Assembly: GCA_947247005.1 (NCBI GenBank)
Contig: OX365956.1
Coordinates: forward strand, 379,501 to 443,500
Length of the DNA stretch: 64,000 nucleotides
Direction of reading: 5' to 3'
From: Spisula solida
Lineage: Eukaryota > Mollusca > Bivalvia > Venerida > Mactridae
The notes beneath the pieces were generated by a model, which did not search any database, was not told where the DNA came from, and saw only the letters and a program-made list of their open reading frames with translations. Below are positions 11,151 through 22,165 of the stretch, piece after piece. The translations under genes were made by a program, and so were the position numbers. The stretch's first letter is position 1; every line of letters starts with the position of its first letter.

Positions 11151-12299
11151 GTTGAATAAAATAAATATTAAGCTCTCTTGCAAGACGCGCTTCATATGAT
11201 TTTTTCCCAACTCGTTCAATAAATTAAAAAAATAGACCAACACATTCAATATCGTCTATGTTTGATGTGGCTGTTACCAAAAACAATAAATTGGCTGATT
11301 CTAAGTTGTTAGTAAGTAAATGGGGTGTGTATTTGTATTCAAACAAAACAAAAACACGAACAATATTTAAAAAACACTTCGGACAGGGAGCAGCAATCAA
11401 TAGGAACAGCAGAGCGCGAAAGACAGAGAAAGGAACACATACAATGGGAAAACCATAAACCACAAGAAAACACCATAGCGACAAACACAAAACTGAACAA
11501 TAAAAAACATGAAACTAAACAGCTAGAATGACCTACTTTTATGTGTCAATTTGACCAACGCTTGTCATAATACATGTACCTACACTAAATAGCATTTGCG
11601 CAGTTGGCACACTTTGAACGGAGTTTTGTCAAGAAACTTGTGGCCACATCACACATAGATCCTTTGTTAGACGGTATAAACCGAGATGGTCCGACTACAA
11701 GCTTCCTTATCAACCGATAATCTTTCATTCAGTTATGGAATTTGTATACATGTAACTTATAATTTGTTCTGCGTAAGGAAGATAGAAAATAATCGATTTA
11801 AGATATAAATAATATATAGGATGGGAAGTTTGTATCGAGTGCAGTCTTTATTCTAGTACACTAGGCAATTAGTAACATATACGGTGTTCAATAACCGATT
11901 CATTTCCGGATAAATACAGTGCCAGAGTTAATCTATAATTAAGTATTGAACCGTTTCTCAACATCATCATTGGCCAATTCGTCCAAATCATACTCGTACC
12001 CAAACTGTATCATTTAATGTCACAAGTGAGTGTGTACTAGACTATACAGCTTATATTCACATCCAAGCATAAAAAATTATTCCCACTTACATTGACGTAA
12101 CGTCAACAGTTGCGACACATGCTAAAATTCGTTGGTGTGATAATTAAAACTGAGAAGTATTTAAAATTACTATTCATCCTATTTTCTTCCCAAAAGTATC
12201 AAAATACACAGAAATAATAACTCTTAAATAAATTATTAAAAGCCTAATAGTTTAATAGCATTAATTTGTAAAAACACACCAATTGCGTGTAACAAATGC
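11151..12299. other. No gene recognised
   Basis: AT-rich. The part at 11.38-11.51 kb (aacagcagagcgcgaaagac and following) is a distant R1-like stretch. Overlapping 66-88-codon frames on both strands there have no recognisable protein signature. Confidence 0.4.
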
Positions 12300-12305
12300 C
12301 GAAAA

Positions 12306-12545
12306 AAAATTCACGATACGATACGCGAGAATTACACGATATTAGATATTAACTTGTAAAAGTTGTGGGTCTTAGGGCGAGATTATAAACGCGAGAATTC
12401 AATTTTTAATTCTCGTGTCTCGTTTCAGGCCTCGCGCAATTCTCGTGTCTCGTTTTAAATATCGCGTCTAATTCTCGTGTCTCGTTTCTTATCTCGCGCA
12501 ATTCTCGTGTCTCGCCCTTGGAGGCGATACACGATATTGAAAATG
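12306..12545. repeat. Decayed inverted-repeat element with tctcgtgtctcg reiteration
   Basis: acgatacgcgagaattacac and agaattcaatttttaattct near the left are mirrored by a run of attctcgtgtctcgttt units (four at about 12409-12512) and by gcgatacacgatattgaaaa at the right end. This fits a foldback element with short reiterated subterminal motifs. It is non-coding. Confidence 0.6.
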
Positions 12546-13805
12546 GCACTAACAGGATTCCGTACTAAACCGCCACCATAATTTTGTATAATCATTTTGT
12601 TAATACTGCAGGTACTTTCATGCAATTTTGCGTATACCAATACTCGAATCAAGCATTATTGATTCATTTTGGCTGATAAGCGGTCATGTTTGTCATGCAA
12701 GTACATTCTCGTGAAATTTATATTCGCACACAAGCGCTTTCCTACACACATTAATGATTTATAGATCACAAATAGTTATCCTCTTTGCATAGTCTGGCTC
12801 CCATCGCAAATCTTACAGTAGATTGGGTCCCAAACTTATGTACTGTAAGATTAGGGGACGGGAACCATACTACATTTTGCAACACTCATGAACGCATTCC
12901 TGGTACCCAGAAAATAAAATTCTAATTTTGTCAACTTTTGCATCAAACAACCTTTCAGTAAATCAGTAATCAATTTCGCATTTTCGTTTTCACGTGTTTG
13001 TAGCATATAAACACCTATTCTCATTAATGCATTTTCTTAGATCTGTCCCTTTATTCTAAAAGGTCTACATGTATACATGTAGTACGGTTCTCCCTCCCTA
13101 TTTCTCTTCAAATCCAAAAAAACGTGTCAAATATTCCTTCTCTTCTCTTATTAGTAGTTTAGTTATACCAAAGATCCTCACCTTTCCTTCTTTTAACGTG
13201 CCTGCCAATTTAGCATGTCCAGATATTATATCCTACATGTATTTTCAATAATTATCTCCCTTATAAAGCCGGATTCTTTTCTTGTGTTGCTTCCCTTTAC
13301 TCCTGGTCCAACGGAAGTTTCCCAGTAAAAAAACGTCAACGATGCAACAAAAATACATTGTGTAGAGAGTATAATACGTTTGTTGTACTGAATTGGAATA
13401 CATTTGTATCTCGATTTTAATTCAAATTAACTCAAAAGAGTGAACAGTTTTCTTGTGACCTTATTAACAACAATTCGGCCACCAAAGCAGTTGCCCTGGA
13501 TGTATAATCTGAAAACCTCCAGAATGCCACGGTGACCGTATACATTTAGATGTTTATGTCCATGACCTCTTGAATGAGTGACGATTCGGATGAGTGTGGT
13601 AAAACACCAAAGGGTTATTCAAAGCAGAGACTATAGTCTCTGGTTAAATATTTTAGAAATAGTTTTAATATTTTTCTTTACATTCTACGCTGCTTGTATT
13701 TAAAACTTTTCACTAACACTGAAAAGCCCTGTAAACCGAACGTTCTGGACTAGGCGGTGTTGGGTTCAGAAGGGTTCACTGTACCTCATTTTACACACGT
13801 CATAC
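12546..13805. other. No gene recognised
   Basis: Includes ggctcccatcgcaaatctta and a nearby inverse-like stretch, taagattaggggacgggaac, at about 12.79-12.87 kb, suggesting a small palindromic element. No coding exon is supported. Confidence 0.4.
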
Positions 13806-13862
13806 CATGGCTGAGAATGAGAAGGTCTTAAATACAAAATCGATATTTTGAAAAAAAAATAG

Positions 13863-14690
13863 AAACAAGAGCTGTCCACGAACAGCGCGCTCCACTATTC
13901 GCGCCGCCATGCTAGGATAGTACAATCATTATACATTCAAAACAAAATACTTCATAACAGCAGCATTACCCTCTGTTGTGTAGAGGTTGGAAAAGTTGAA
14001 AAAGGGGGCAAACTTTCACCAAAATGCTTAATAGAGTTACCTTCCCCTGTGTATGGGTTGGGGTCATGATGGTGAACAAGTATGCAAATCACCAAAGCAA
14101 TATGCCAATGCACTATGAAGATATTAGAGGTTTAAAAACCTGTACCTAAACTTTAACATTTGTATTTCCAAGTCCAAAAGGGGGCATAATTTCAACAAAA
14201 TGCTTGATAGAGTTACCTACCCCTGTGTATGGGTTGGGTTCATGATGGAGAACAAGTATGCAAAGCAATATGTGAATGCACTTTGAAAATATTTGAGGTA
14301 AAAAAACCTGTACCTAAACTTTAACATTTGCACTAAGTTGAAAAAGGGGGCATAATTTCACCAAAATGTTTGATAGAGTTACCTACCCCTGTGTATGGGT
14401 TGGGGTCATGATGGTGAACAAGTATGCAAAGTATTAAAGCAATATGTCAATGTACTATGAAGATATTAGAGGCTAAAAAACCTGTACCTAAACTTCAACA
14501 TTAGCACTATTTGCACTAAGTAGAAAAAAAGGCATAATTTCAACAAAATGCCTGATAGAGTTACCTACTCCTGCATATGGGTTGGGGTCATGATGGTGAA
14601 CAAGTATACAAAGTATGAAAGCAATATCTTAAAGGACTTAGAGAATATAAGAGGTTAAAAAAACTGTACCTAAACTTTAACAAAAGTGTT

Positions 14691-14724
<34 letters not shown>

Positions 14725-14769
14725 TCGGGTGACTGCAATAGCTCCCCTTATTCTACGAATAGTGGAGCT
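13863..14769 (+). mobile_element. Pearl/Helentron-like element inserted in M1
   Basis: Opens with acaagagctgtccacgaacagcg, where gctgttcgtggacagc can fold. Four tandem units of about 170-180 bp follow (cores like aagggggcataatttcacca, gttacctacccctgtgtatg and tcatgatggtgaacaagtat, at about 13.99, 14.17, 14.34 and 14.52 kb), then a GCCGAC microsatellite. It closes with a hairpin, agctccccttattc paired with gaatagtggagct. A short leader, tandem cores, a microsatellite and a 3' hairpin are the hallmarks of pearl-type non-autonomous rolling-circle elements. There is no Rep/helicase coding sequence. Confidence 0.72.
14692..14724. repeat. (GACGCC)n microsatellite
   Basis: About five GACGCC hexamers form part of the element above. 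They create artificial Arg-rich and Ala/Ser-rich open frames on the two strands. Confidence 0.9.
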
Positions 14770-14910
14770 AAAAACTGTCTGAAAACTACTCTTTACGTAT
14801 GGAAAAACAAGCTTTTTCAACTGCAGTTTGGTCAAGAAAATAGGCTCGTAAGAAGTGCCTTGTGGTGCAGATTTCAAATATGTACGAGTCTTAGTCTCAC
14901 TCTAAGCCAG

Positions 14911-15674
14911 CAATGTTTCAGGTGCATGACATTGCATAACCTTTTATTACCTTGCGGTAACATTTGTGTATGGATCTCTCCAAGTCTAGATCTATAAGAA
15001 TATATCAACCAAAAAAAGAAGGAAAAAAGAATCAATCAACCAAACATGCTTCTTGATTCAAACACTTCTCAAAACATTTCTGCGGCTACATTAACCGAAC
15101 CATGTAATGCACTTATTGATATCAATTCTAGGAAAAGCCGTCATTTGTTTGAGTTTAATAAAGTCTGATTAAGCGCCTCTCGAATGTCTATAGAACCAAG
15201 ATTCATCTTGCACCAAGCACACCCTGCTCTCCAATTATACAGCGAGTATTTGTATTACGTGCAGATGTAATACAAGCTTGCAAACGCGAAATGAGTAGCC
15301 ACAAATATTTGATATAATTGAAAGGTGACGATTAAAAATAACGACATGTCTTTATTACTAATACAAATGTATAATATCTAAATGTAGTATACAAAGTAAA
15401 TAAAACTAAAATCAATCGAGATAACGAAAGACTTCGAGACTTCCATTACAAAGGCGACAAACATGTTAATAGACAAATAAGGGACAGATAAGGGACAGAT
15501 AAGGGACTTAAACTTCGGAACTAACGCAACATTCGATTTACCAGAGTTGAATGTAATGTATAATACCCAGCTATAGTGCAATCATGTATAAATAAAACAC
15601 TTCAAAATAAAAAGACATGGCATAAACAGGAACATGTAGTTACATGTTTACAAATCGTCCATTTTGTTTTACAG
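14911..15674. other. No gene recognised; intron or intergenic upstream of 15675
   Basis: AT-rich, with a short tandem phrase taagggacagat at about 15478-15507. It ends in a polypyrimidine-rich stretch and tttacag, the acceptor of the next exon, so at least its right end is intronic. Confidence 0.45.
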
Positions 15675-15796
15675 GAAGTTGAAGAAAGAGGCGGAACTCC
15701 AGGAGCTAGAAATGAGCCAACCAGAGGCCTTCACTAAAATGTGGTCGTTTGAGATTGATCGAGAATACTTCTGTATTGTGCTGTACCTCGCTAGCA
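15675..15796 (+). CDS. Internal coding exon of an unidentified gene
   Basis: A 122-bp exon between a strong acceptor (tgttttacag) and a consensus donor (gtaagt). Only one frame is open: it takes one base to finish a codon from upstream, then reads KLKKEAELQELEMSQPEAFT, continues KMWSFEIDREYFCIVLYLAS and leaves one base over. The charged, helix-prone start followed by a hydrophobic IVLYLA stretch looks like real protein. Phase matches the exon at 16545. The upstream part of the gene was not found and may lie before the window. I do not recognise the family. Confidence 0.62.
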
Positions 15797-16544
15797 GTAA
15801 GTTCTATAAACCGCTTCCAATGTTTTAAAAATACTCATACCGTCTATTGCACGGTGCACAACCACGTGGTCTATGACGTCACAGGTAGGTATCGCCCATA
15901 GAAAATTTCACTCAACAAGGCGTCGAATCGACCAAGCAAATTCGTTGAAATATTTCGTTTAGCATACATGTATTTGTGAAATATCTTTTGTATGTTGCAA
16001 GTACTGATGTGAATGCGGACCCGCAACAACCCAGAATATGTCCCCGTCTTCTTTATTTTGACTGGAATGCATGACAGACTTGCCAAAAATATCAAAATGC
16101 TCTTGGTACTGTTCAGTTTGGCCAGTACGAACCTGTTCATGTACGTTACGGCGACATCGCCTAGTAACGCATTAGACCAATCGACAAACGCAACATCCCC
16201 CAAAAAGGTTTTGCAAAGTAACCAGTTTCAATGCGACAACATCGCACCATACCGGTTATAGGTCGACACGTGGATAACATTACTCCGTGGAGACAAACTA
16301 ACATTTAGGCCTAATAGCAGTTCAAACAAAGTGAACGGTTTGGAAGAATTGACTTGAGATATCAACATAATTATTCTGTGACCTTCATTCGTACAAACCC
16401 TAGATGAAGGTCGTGCTTATGATACTCTTGTTATTGTTGTCGTATTCCATGAGAGAGGCGTCTACATCGGGGGTGCATTTTTAATTTGATCATGATTAGA
16501 CCGTCATTCGGACTAGCCTCTGATACGATCTATCTATTTTACAG

Positions 16545-16594
16545 ATAAAGACACAGTGGATATATTTTGCAACGATGATGACATGATTGTTGAC
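16545..16594 (+). CDS. Second exon of the unidentified gene
   Basis: A 50-bp exon with acceptor ctattttacag and donor gtaagt. It completes the split codon to give N, then KDTVDIFCNDDDMIVD, and ends in phase 0. It joins seamlessly to the previous exon and to the open frame at 17933. The acidic patch (NDDD) has no family assignment from me. Confidence 0.6.
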
Positions 16595-17932
16595 GTAAGT
16601 ATAAATTATATTATTTTATTATTATTTTATTATTATATTAAACCATATAGCACTTGCTACAAAAGTATTTTGAACAGAAATAGTATATCCGTTTTATGAC
16701 AGTGTATCAGTGCAATGGAGATTACTAGTATTCAGTCACGTGGTCCTTATTTCTATCACCACCAGGCGGGTCAAACAGTTCTGGTACATTGTGCATGTTC
16801 TACCCTTAAGCGGCGGTCACAACCCGTCGAAGAAAACGTTGGCAAACATTCAGAATCCGTGCGTGGTGTGTACCGCCATCGTACGACTTTGGGAGCACAC
16901 AGACACAACGTAGCACTTCTAATGTATGAGGAACTTTCGCTTTGGGCTTCTGGTTCACCCCAGTACGCTCGTGCCTTCTACTGACCACTTACAACGTAAG
17001 GACAACGTACATGAGTGGTACGTTTAAGTACGGTCTCTGTCCGGTAACATGACAATCGCACGAAGATCGTCGCTATCAGCACGTGGTAAGCATGTTCAAC
17101 ACACTTAACATGAGTGCAACGTACGATACACGCAGTCAGTCACAGTCAGATGGAACGGTGCGTGTGACGTGCGTTGATGTATTCCTTTCGTACTTCCTAC
17201 GTTCTCGAAAAAATGTAGCGGCCACAGCCTCCCTAAGAGGTGTAAGTGCTTAGAGCACGCATGTTGGATTGTGACCGGGTCATTAGACATGTAGACTACC
17301 GTGTACAGTCATATCAAACCCTTATACCCCGGGTTACATACATAATGCTCAGTGACCGGTTGAATGTATTATAGTTTCATAGTGAAGTGATTATAGAGAT
17401 CAGTTCCAACAGGACTGACTGTTGATTTAACCCTGTCGTATTGGTTAGAGTATATTGCCTGCCGTCCAAAGGATCTGGTTATATCCATGGTCGCTCCTTG
17501 CGATTGTATATCACGATTTACTTAAACGGTGTCAGAAGTGCTTTACGGACTGATAGCGGATAGCATGTAGCAGAATGATTAGATTGAGCGACGTAATAAG
17601 TCAAGGTGGGGTATGTAAGGATTGGGTTCGACTCAGCGAGACTGTACATTGTAATGTGGTAGTATTTTACTATATAGACTGTCTAAACACCGTACTCGAC
17701 ATTTAAAAGCAGGTTTTCAGCAACCTTATAGCTTTTTATAAAGCTAGTTTGCTGTACTGCCCGCTTGTCAACAAGGAGTCCATTGTTCAATCCATCGTCT
17801 CGCCTTCGATCTACTATTTGCATCCCTCGAGTGTATTTTAGTTTCAGTATACTTGTCTTTCTTTCCTTTGCATTGCTTAGAATTAATCTACATTTACAGT
17901 CATCATGTATGGTTTAGTTTTGTATGTTCCAG
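16595..17932 (+). other. Intron of the unidentified gene, GC-richer core
   Basis: About 1.34 kb between the donor at 16595 and the acceptor at 17931-17932. Roughly 16715-17300 is clearly GC-richer and rich in acgt/cgta words compared with the surrounding AT-rich DNA. It carries overlapping 60-90-codon frames on both strands with no shared protein theme. This may be an inserted element of unknown class. The left end has a TTA/TTAT run at about 16606-16640. Confidence 0.45.
17558..17645 (+). repeat. Possible tRNA-derived SINE relic
   Basis: tagcagaatgattaga resembles an RNA polymerase III A box, and gggttcgactc about 60 bp downstream is close to the B-box consensus. The stretch does not fold convincingly as a tRNA, so a decayed SINE head is the likeliest reading. 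Weak evidence. Confidence 0.35.
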
Positions 17933-18124
17933 TGGGCTGTCTGCCTACTCATCATTGTGTACCGAATATCGGATTCCAGTCAACTATTGTATGTTGTATT
18001 TACAGACGAATGTTTCAAGTCAAGGTTGCTCGTTCGCGTTCCGGTTTGGCCAGGCGTACCAGGCAGTTATAAGGTGTTATGGCGACCCAAATGTCGGACT
18101 GCAACACAGTCTTACAGTGGATGA
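17933..18124 (+). CDS. Terminal exon of the unidentified gene
   Basis: After acceptor tgtatgttccag the phase-0 frame reads WAVCLLIIVYRISDSSQLLY, passes VVFTDECFKSRLLVRVPVW and reaches a TGA at 18122, giving 63 residues. WAVCLLIIVY is a likely membrane-associated segment. With the two upstream exons the visible C-terminal part is about 120 residues. An overlapping frame also runs to a stop at 18152, so a small intron or different acceptor (tatttacag at 17995-18003) cannot be excluded. Function unknown. Confidence 0.5.
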   Translation, partial: WAVCLLIIVYRISDSSQLLYVVFTDECFKSRLLVRVPVWPGVPGSYKVLWRPKCRTATQSYSG

Positions 18125-19238
18125 CAACTTTGTACCGGAAGTGGAGAGCTAAAAAGATGGCGGATCATTCCAGTCACGTGACATGGCTTGAATGATGCCG
18201 GAAGTGTTTTGTGACGTCACATGATAGACATTGTTATTTTTCGGCGGCTTGGATATTTTCATGAAGTTTAGATTATATTGTTAACAGAGTTTCTTTAATT
18301 CGAGGAATGTTGTTTTGGGTTAAACAGCCGACCGATTTCAATGCATATGAATACTATTACACGGTTCGTGTATTAATTGTAATTTATGTTAATTTTATAA
18401 ATGACGTCACATATTAAATTGTGTGTTTGCTGTTTCTCGGTACTACGTTGTCAATATTGGCGCCATAAAACGTTCCTTTAATGTAATTGCTCATTTTGAA
18501 ATTTGTATCAAATCGGGTACAAATCATCTAATTTTGGAAGCGCAAATAGTTAAAAGTTCTGCGTGTAGTACTGGAAACAGGAAATGTGCTGTTAATTTGG
18601 TCTTAGTTAATGTTTGACATTAGTATAGTTATTACAGTGTACTTTAGCAACGAAGAAATTCAGTTACGTGTTATATCATTTTATCACTTATGATTGGGAG
18701 CGTGTGGGTGCGTCTATTTGCCATATCTGTGGGGGACTGTTTAGTGTCTGTTTGTCATATGTGTTGCTGATAGAAGTTAATTGTGATGTAACATAATGTT
18801 ACAATAACATCTTTGGAAAACAAATGTTTGGCTACTGTAAAATAAGATATTTGTTATTCTAAATTATATCGTAAGATTCGTGAATTTGTTATTCTTAAAA
18901 ACACGTAGTTTGCAAGATATAATATTAGCGAATTTAAAATTTCAGGGAAAAACAATCGAAAAAGTTTACTAGCATAAACCGTGAATGATTCCAAATCAAT
19001 GCAATTACGAAACAAAAAATCCTATTTTAAGAAAAAGTAAAAAATGAAATAAATATTGGATGATACATTTTTAAATCGTCTGAATGAAAGTATAAATGAA
19101 GGCGTGGTTATTGTTACACAAAATTTATTGTTGTTTTTTGTTCATACTGTTCGTATATTTTACGTAGAAAGCGTTATTATTGTTAATTTGTTTTTGAAAT
19201 TTTGAATGAGTGAGAATTCTAGTCAAGTTCAACATGTT
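18125..19238 (+). other. Probable 3' UTR then intergenic
   Basis: No coding exon. A candidate polyadenylation signal, AATAAA, lies at 19048-19053. Whether the transcript reaches it is not known. Confidence 0.4.
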
Positions 19239-19434
19239 ATTCTGCGTTTCTTAGCAACGTGAGATATTGAGTTATTCTGCGTTACTTAGCAACGTGTGTC
19301 ATTGAATTATTCTGCGTTTCTTAGCAGCGTGAGATATTGAGTTATTCTGCGTTACTAAGCAACGTGAGATATTGAGTTATTCTGCGTTACTTAGCAACGT
19401 GAGTCATTGAATTATTCTGCGTTTCTTAGCAATA
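19235..19434. repeat. Approx. 35-bp tandem repeat, 6 copies
   Basis: The unit ttattctgcgttacttagca followed by acgtgagatattgag recurs six times with minor changes (tttc/ttac, gagatatt/gtcatt). It is a minisatellite. Confidence 0.9.
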
Positions 19435-19734
19435 TGCTTGCAATTGGATAGGATCATTTTAGGCTTAATTAAATGTCGTTTGTTGCCAGTAAGAAGCCTA
19501 CATCCCAACATTAAAGTAGGAAGGTAGAACTGTTTTATGTGGAATTTACTTTTACATTGAAGAAAGAGCTATTATCCTTAATCAAAGGATACGAAAATAT
19601 GCGAAAATATCGATTTTTTTCCAACGACTTATAGTGCGCTCACGATAATAAGAGAGGCGGGAACATTTGGTATATTCCACAAAGGTTGATGAATCAGATG
19701 TGCACAATTTATCAGTGATGTTTAGAGCACAATA

Positions 19735-19975
19735 CTGACTTTACCTGTTTACGTTAGTAATTTGTAAAACCAATTTCGCAACAGTTGGTCGAGTCCACTA
19801 TTATGGTGTTAAACCAATAATAAAGCTGCTTATACAAGCAGCTATAACTCTAATGCTAAATAAACTTCCTATATTCGCTCTACCTGTTCAGACGATGGTT
19901 GTAATATTGTGTGTAAGCATACACTGCAACGTCACTCTCACAATATCCTGACTGGACTGTAAACATCACATTATC
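19735..19975 (+). repeat. Dispersed repeat family R3, copy 2
   Basis: Carries cgagtccactattatggtgt, taaaccaataataaa, tatattcgctctacct, ggttgtaatatt and atatcctgactggact, in the same order and orientation as the copy at 7.4 kb. Non-coding. Confidence 0.72.
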
Positions 19976-21594
19976 CTGGGCGCACACTAAACTGTTTAGG
20001 GAAATCGTATTTTATAGATAGATTTGGATACGGAAAACAATACGGAAAACAAACAATTATTTCAGGCTTTACAATATTCCATGTAGATAATGATTCCTCT
20101 CTTGTTTCCTAAGTGCAATTAGACACATAAATGTTGTATTGTTGTACATTAATTAATTTAGTTTAAATGCATTTTTTTCAACAATGTTTGTTTTCTGTAA
20201 AACAATTGTAAACATTTTAATTTACGAGTCAGTGGCTTTATAATGGCATTGAGAGTATAAGTAATACTATATTTACTTATTATTTACTTTGGTAAAAACG
20301 TCTTTGTACATTTTATTTGTTTTATAAAAGCAGAGTTATTTTGTCCGAAACTGTTATCCTGACAATATTAATCGAATCCCTTCAAACTTGATAGCCCGTC
20401 CATTTTATTGTTCAGTAATTTCTCAATCTATCGGATTCATAAAATGTTGATTTGTTTTGTTATGTAACTTTATCCCCCGTCATGCTTTCTTTGTATGTAA
20501 TGGCTGCATGACGGGGATAAAGCTACATGATATGAATCTTATAACGAGCAAATGATGCTTGTTACATACATCATCTTGTTCTTGTTGTTTAGTAATGCGT
20601 AAAACATAGTTTGTATTTTATATTGTGTATATTTGGACATTTCTGCGCTACATGCTTCTTCTCATCACTTCCTTTGAAAATCATTGAAATACGTACGTAT
20701 CTTTTGCATTGGCTGAAGTCTTGTGACATACTTTTACTTTTATTCGTTCAGTATTGAAGATATGTATACACATAGTACTTTACGTATGTGAAATTATCTA
20801 TCTCACACCCTTGGATTTATCATAAATTTTGTAATCATTGAGTAGTTTCGAATTGGACTTTGAGCCAATCGAAATCCTTTAATCCGTCCAGGACTGAACA
20901 TGCGCACGAATCAGGGAAATATGCCGTAGTTTCGAATCTTTCTTTTAACCAATGAAAAACCATAGATTCGTACAGGAACTTTCATAATGGATGTATACAT
21001 TACTTAGTTTCGAATTCACCAACAAATATGTGTACAGTACTGCCACGTAACGTGCACGCACTTCAGTATTTAGATTTTTCTCAAATCAATGTCTTTTAAT
21101 GAGTTCGTTGAGTATAGTATCTAGATGTATAATGATACAGGAATAGAAGTTTAGAATGTTTTGTCGTTCAACCAATCAGCAAGCGCTGAATCGTTTAAAA
21201 GGAAGTACTTAGCTTGGTATTATAGATTTAGAATATTCAGCCTTGAATTGAAAGATAAAGGTTAAAATTAACAAACAATTCGAACTAGATAGCTCTATAT
21301 TAATATAATATGCAAACAGTATTTTATTTCTACTTCCGCACAAAGATACTTCAAACTGATAAGATAAATTCTATTCGGGAAAAGCTTCACTTTTACCATT
21401 TATCAAGTTACTTCACCCGGGGTAACCCGAAAGGGGCCTCAAATGAAAAAAAAGTTACTTCACTCGTGATGACGTCATGATGACGTCAATTCCTGATCAT
21501 GATCGCCCAGGTGATTTCCGGTAAACGTGCATATTCGTTTATCGTCCATGGTGATCATTATAACATAACCGATTCTATATTTTGAATATCAAGA
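19976..21594. other. No gene recognised
   Basis: AT-rich with scattered short hairpins. A tgatgacgtcatgatgacgtca palindromic doublet lies at about 21467-21488. No coding exon is supported. Confidence 0.4.
20462..20533. repeat. Hairpin (small palindromic element)
   Basis: tgtaactttatcccccgtca pairs with tgacggggataaagctaca across a loop of about 30 bp. It is an almost perfect stem, probably a tiny MITE. Confidence 0.75.
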
Positions 21595-21790
21595 CAGGCT
21601 GGGAACGCTGCACTCAACTTAACCGGTCGAGCACAGAAAACTTAAAAAACATACAAGACACAATGCCATCTGAACGAGTAAATGATCAGCCCAAGTCCAA
21701 GCTGTTGAAAAGCTAAATTAACTTGTTTTAGCAATCAAGAAGGTGAGTGTCCGAGCTGAATGACCCAGTTCCAATAAAAACGTTCAACCA
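21595..21790 (+). repeat. Dispersed repeat family R1
   Basis: Contains gggaacgctgcactcaactt, aaccggtcgagcacagaaaa, catacaagacacaatgcc and gatcagcccaagtccaagct, one of the better-preserved R1 copies. Confidence 0.75.
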
Positions 21791-22064
21791 GTAGAAGATA
21801 CGTATATCCATACTTTGGTCATATTCTCATGTTTGTAAAATAACAAAATTGTAGGCAGAAAATTGAGTAGAATATTTGATTTCGTTTGTTTTTTATCGTG
21901 CCTTATATTTAGCGTTACCTTCTACATAAAAAGCAAAAGAAAATTGGCTTCGTTTGTTTATTATCATACCTTATATTTAGAGTAGACCGTTTTACATCAG
22001 TCACGTGACTATTCTCTTACTTCCGATAATAACAGTACAGCAAGATGATTAAAGATAATCAAAA

Positions 22065-22165
22065 GAACGGGAAGGCAGCACTCCACTCAACAGCCGAGCA
22101 CAGATAACATAAAAACATCACATACAACAATAACATGGCACAATGTCCAACGCAATTACAAAACG
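22065..22165 (+). repeat. Dispersed repeat family R1
   Basis: Contains gggaaggcagcactccactc, aacagccgagcacagataac and atggcacaatgtccaacgc. Confidence 0.72.

Larger units (their letters stand above)
13806..14910 (+). mobile_element. MITE family M1, copy 2, split by an insertion
   Basis: The left part (13806 to about 13862) has catggctgagaatgagaagg and aaatcgatattttgaaa. The right part (about 14770-14910) has aaaactgtctgaaaactact, cagtttggtcaagaaaatag and ends tctaagccag. Placed together they match the uninterrupted M1 copy at 3.55 kb, so the 0.9 kb between them was inserted later. Confidence 0.78.

Noticed and set aside
14686..14997. 103-codon frame beginning with an arginine run
   Set aside because: Translation of the GCCGAC microsatellite and MITE sequence.
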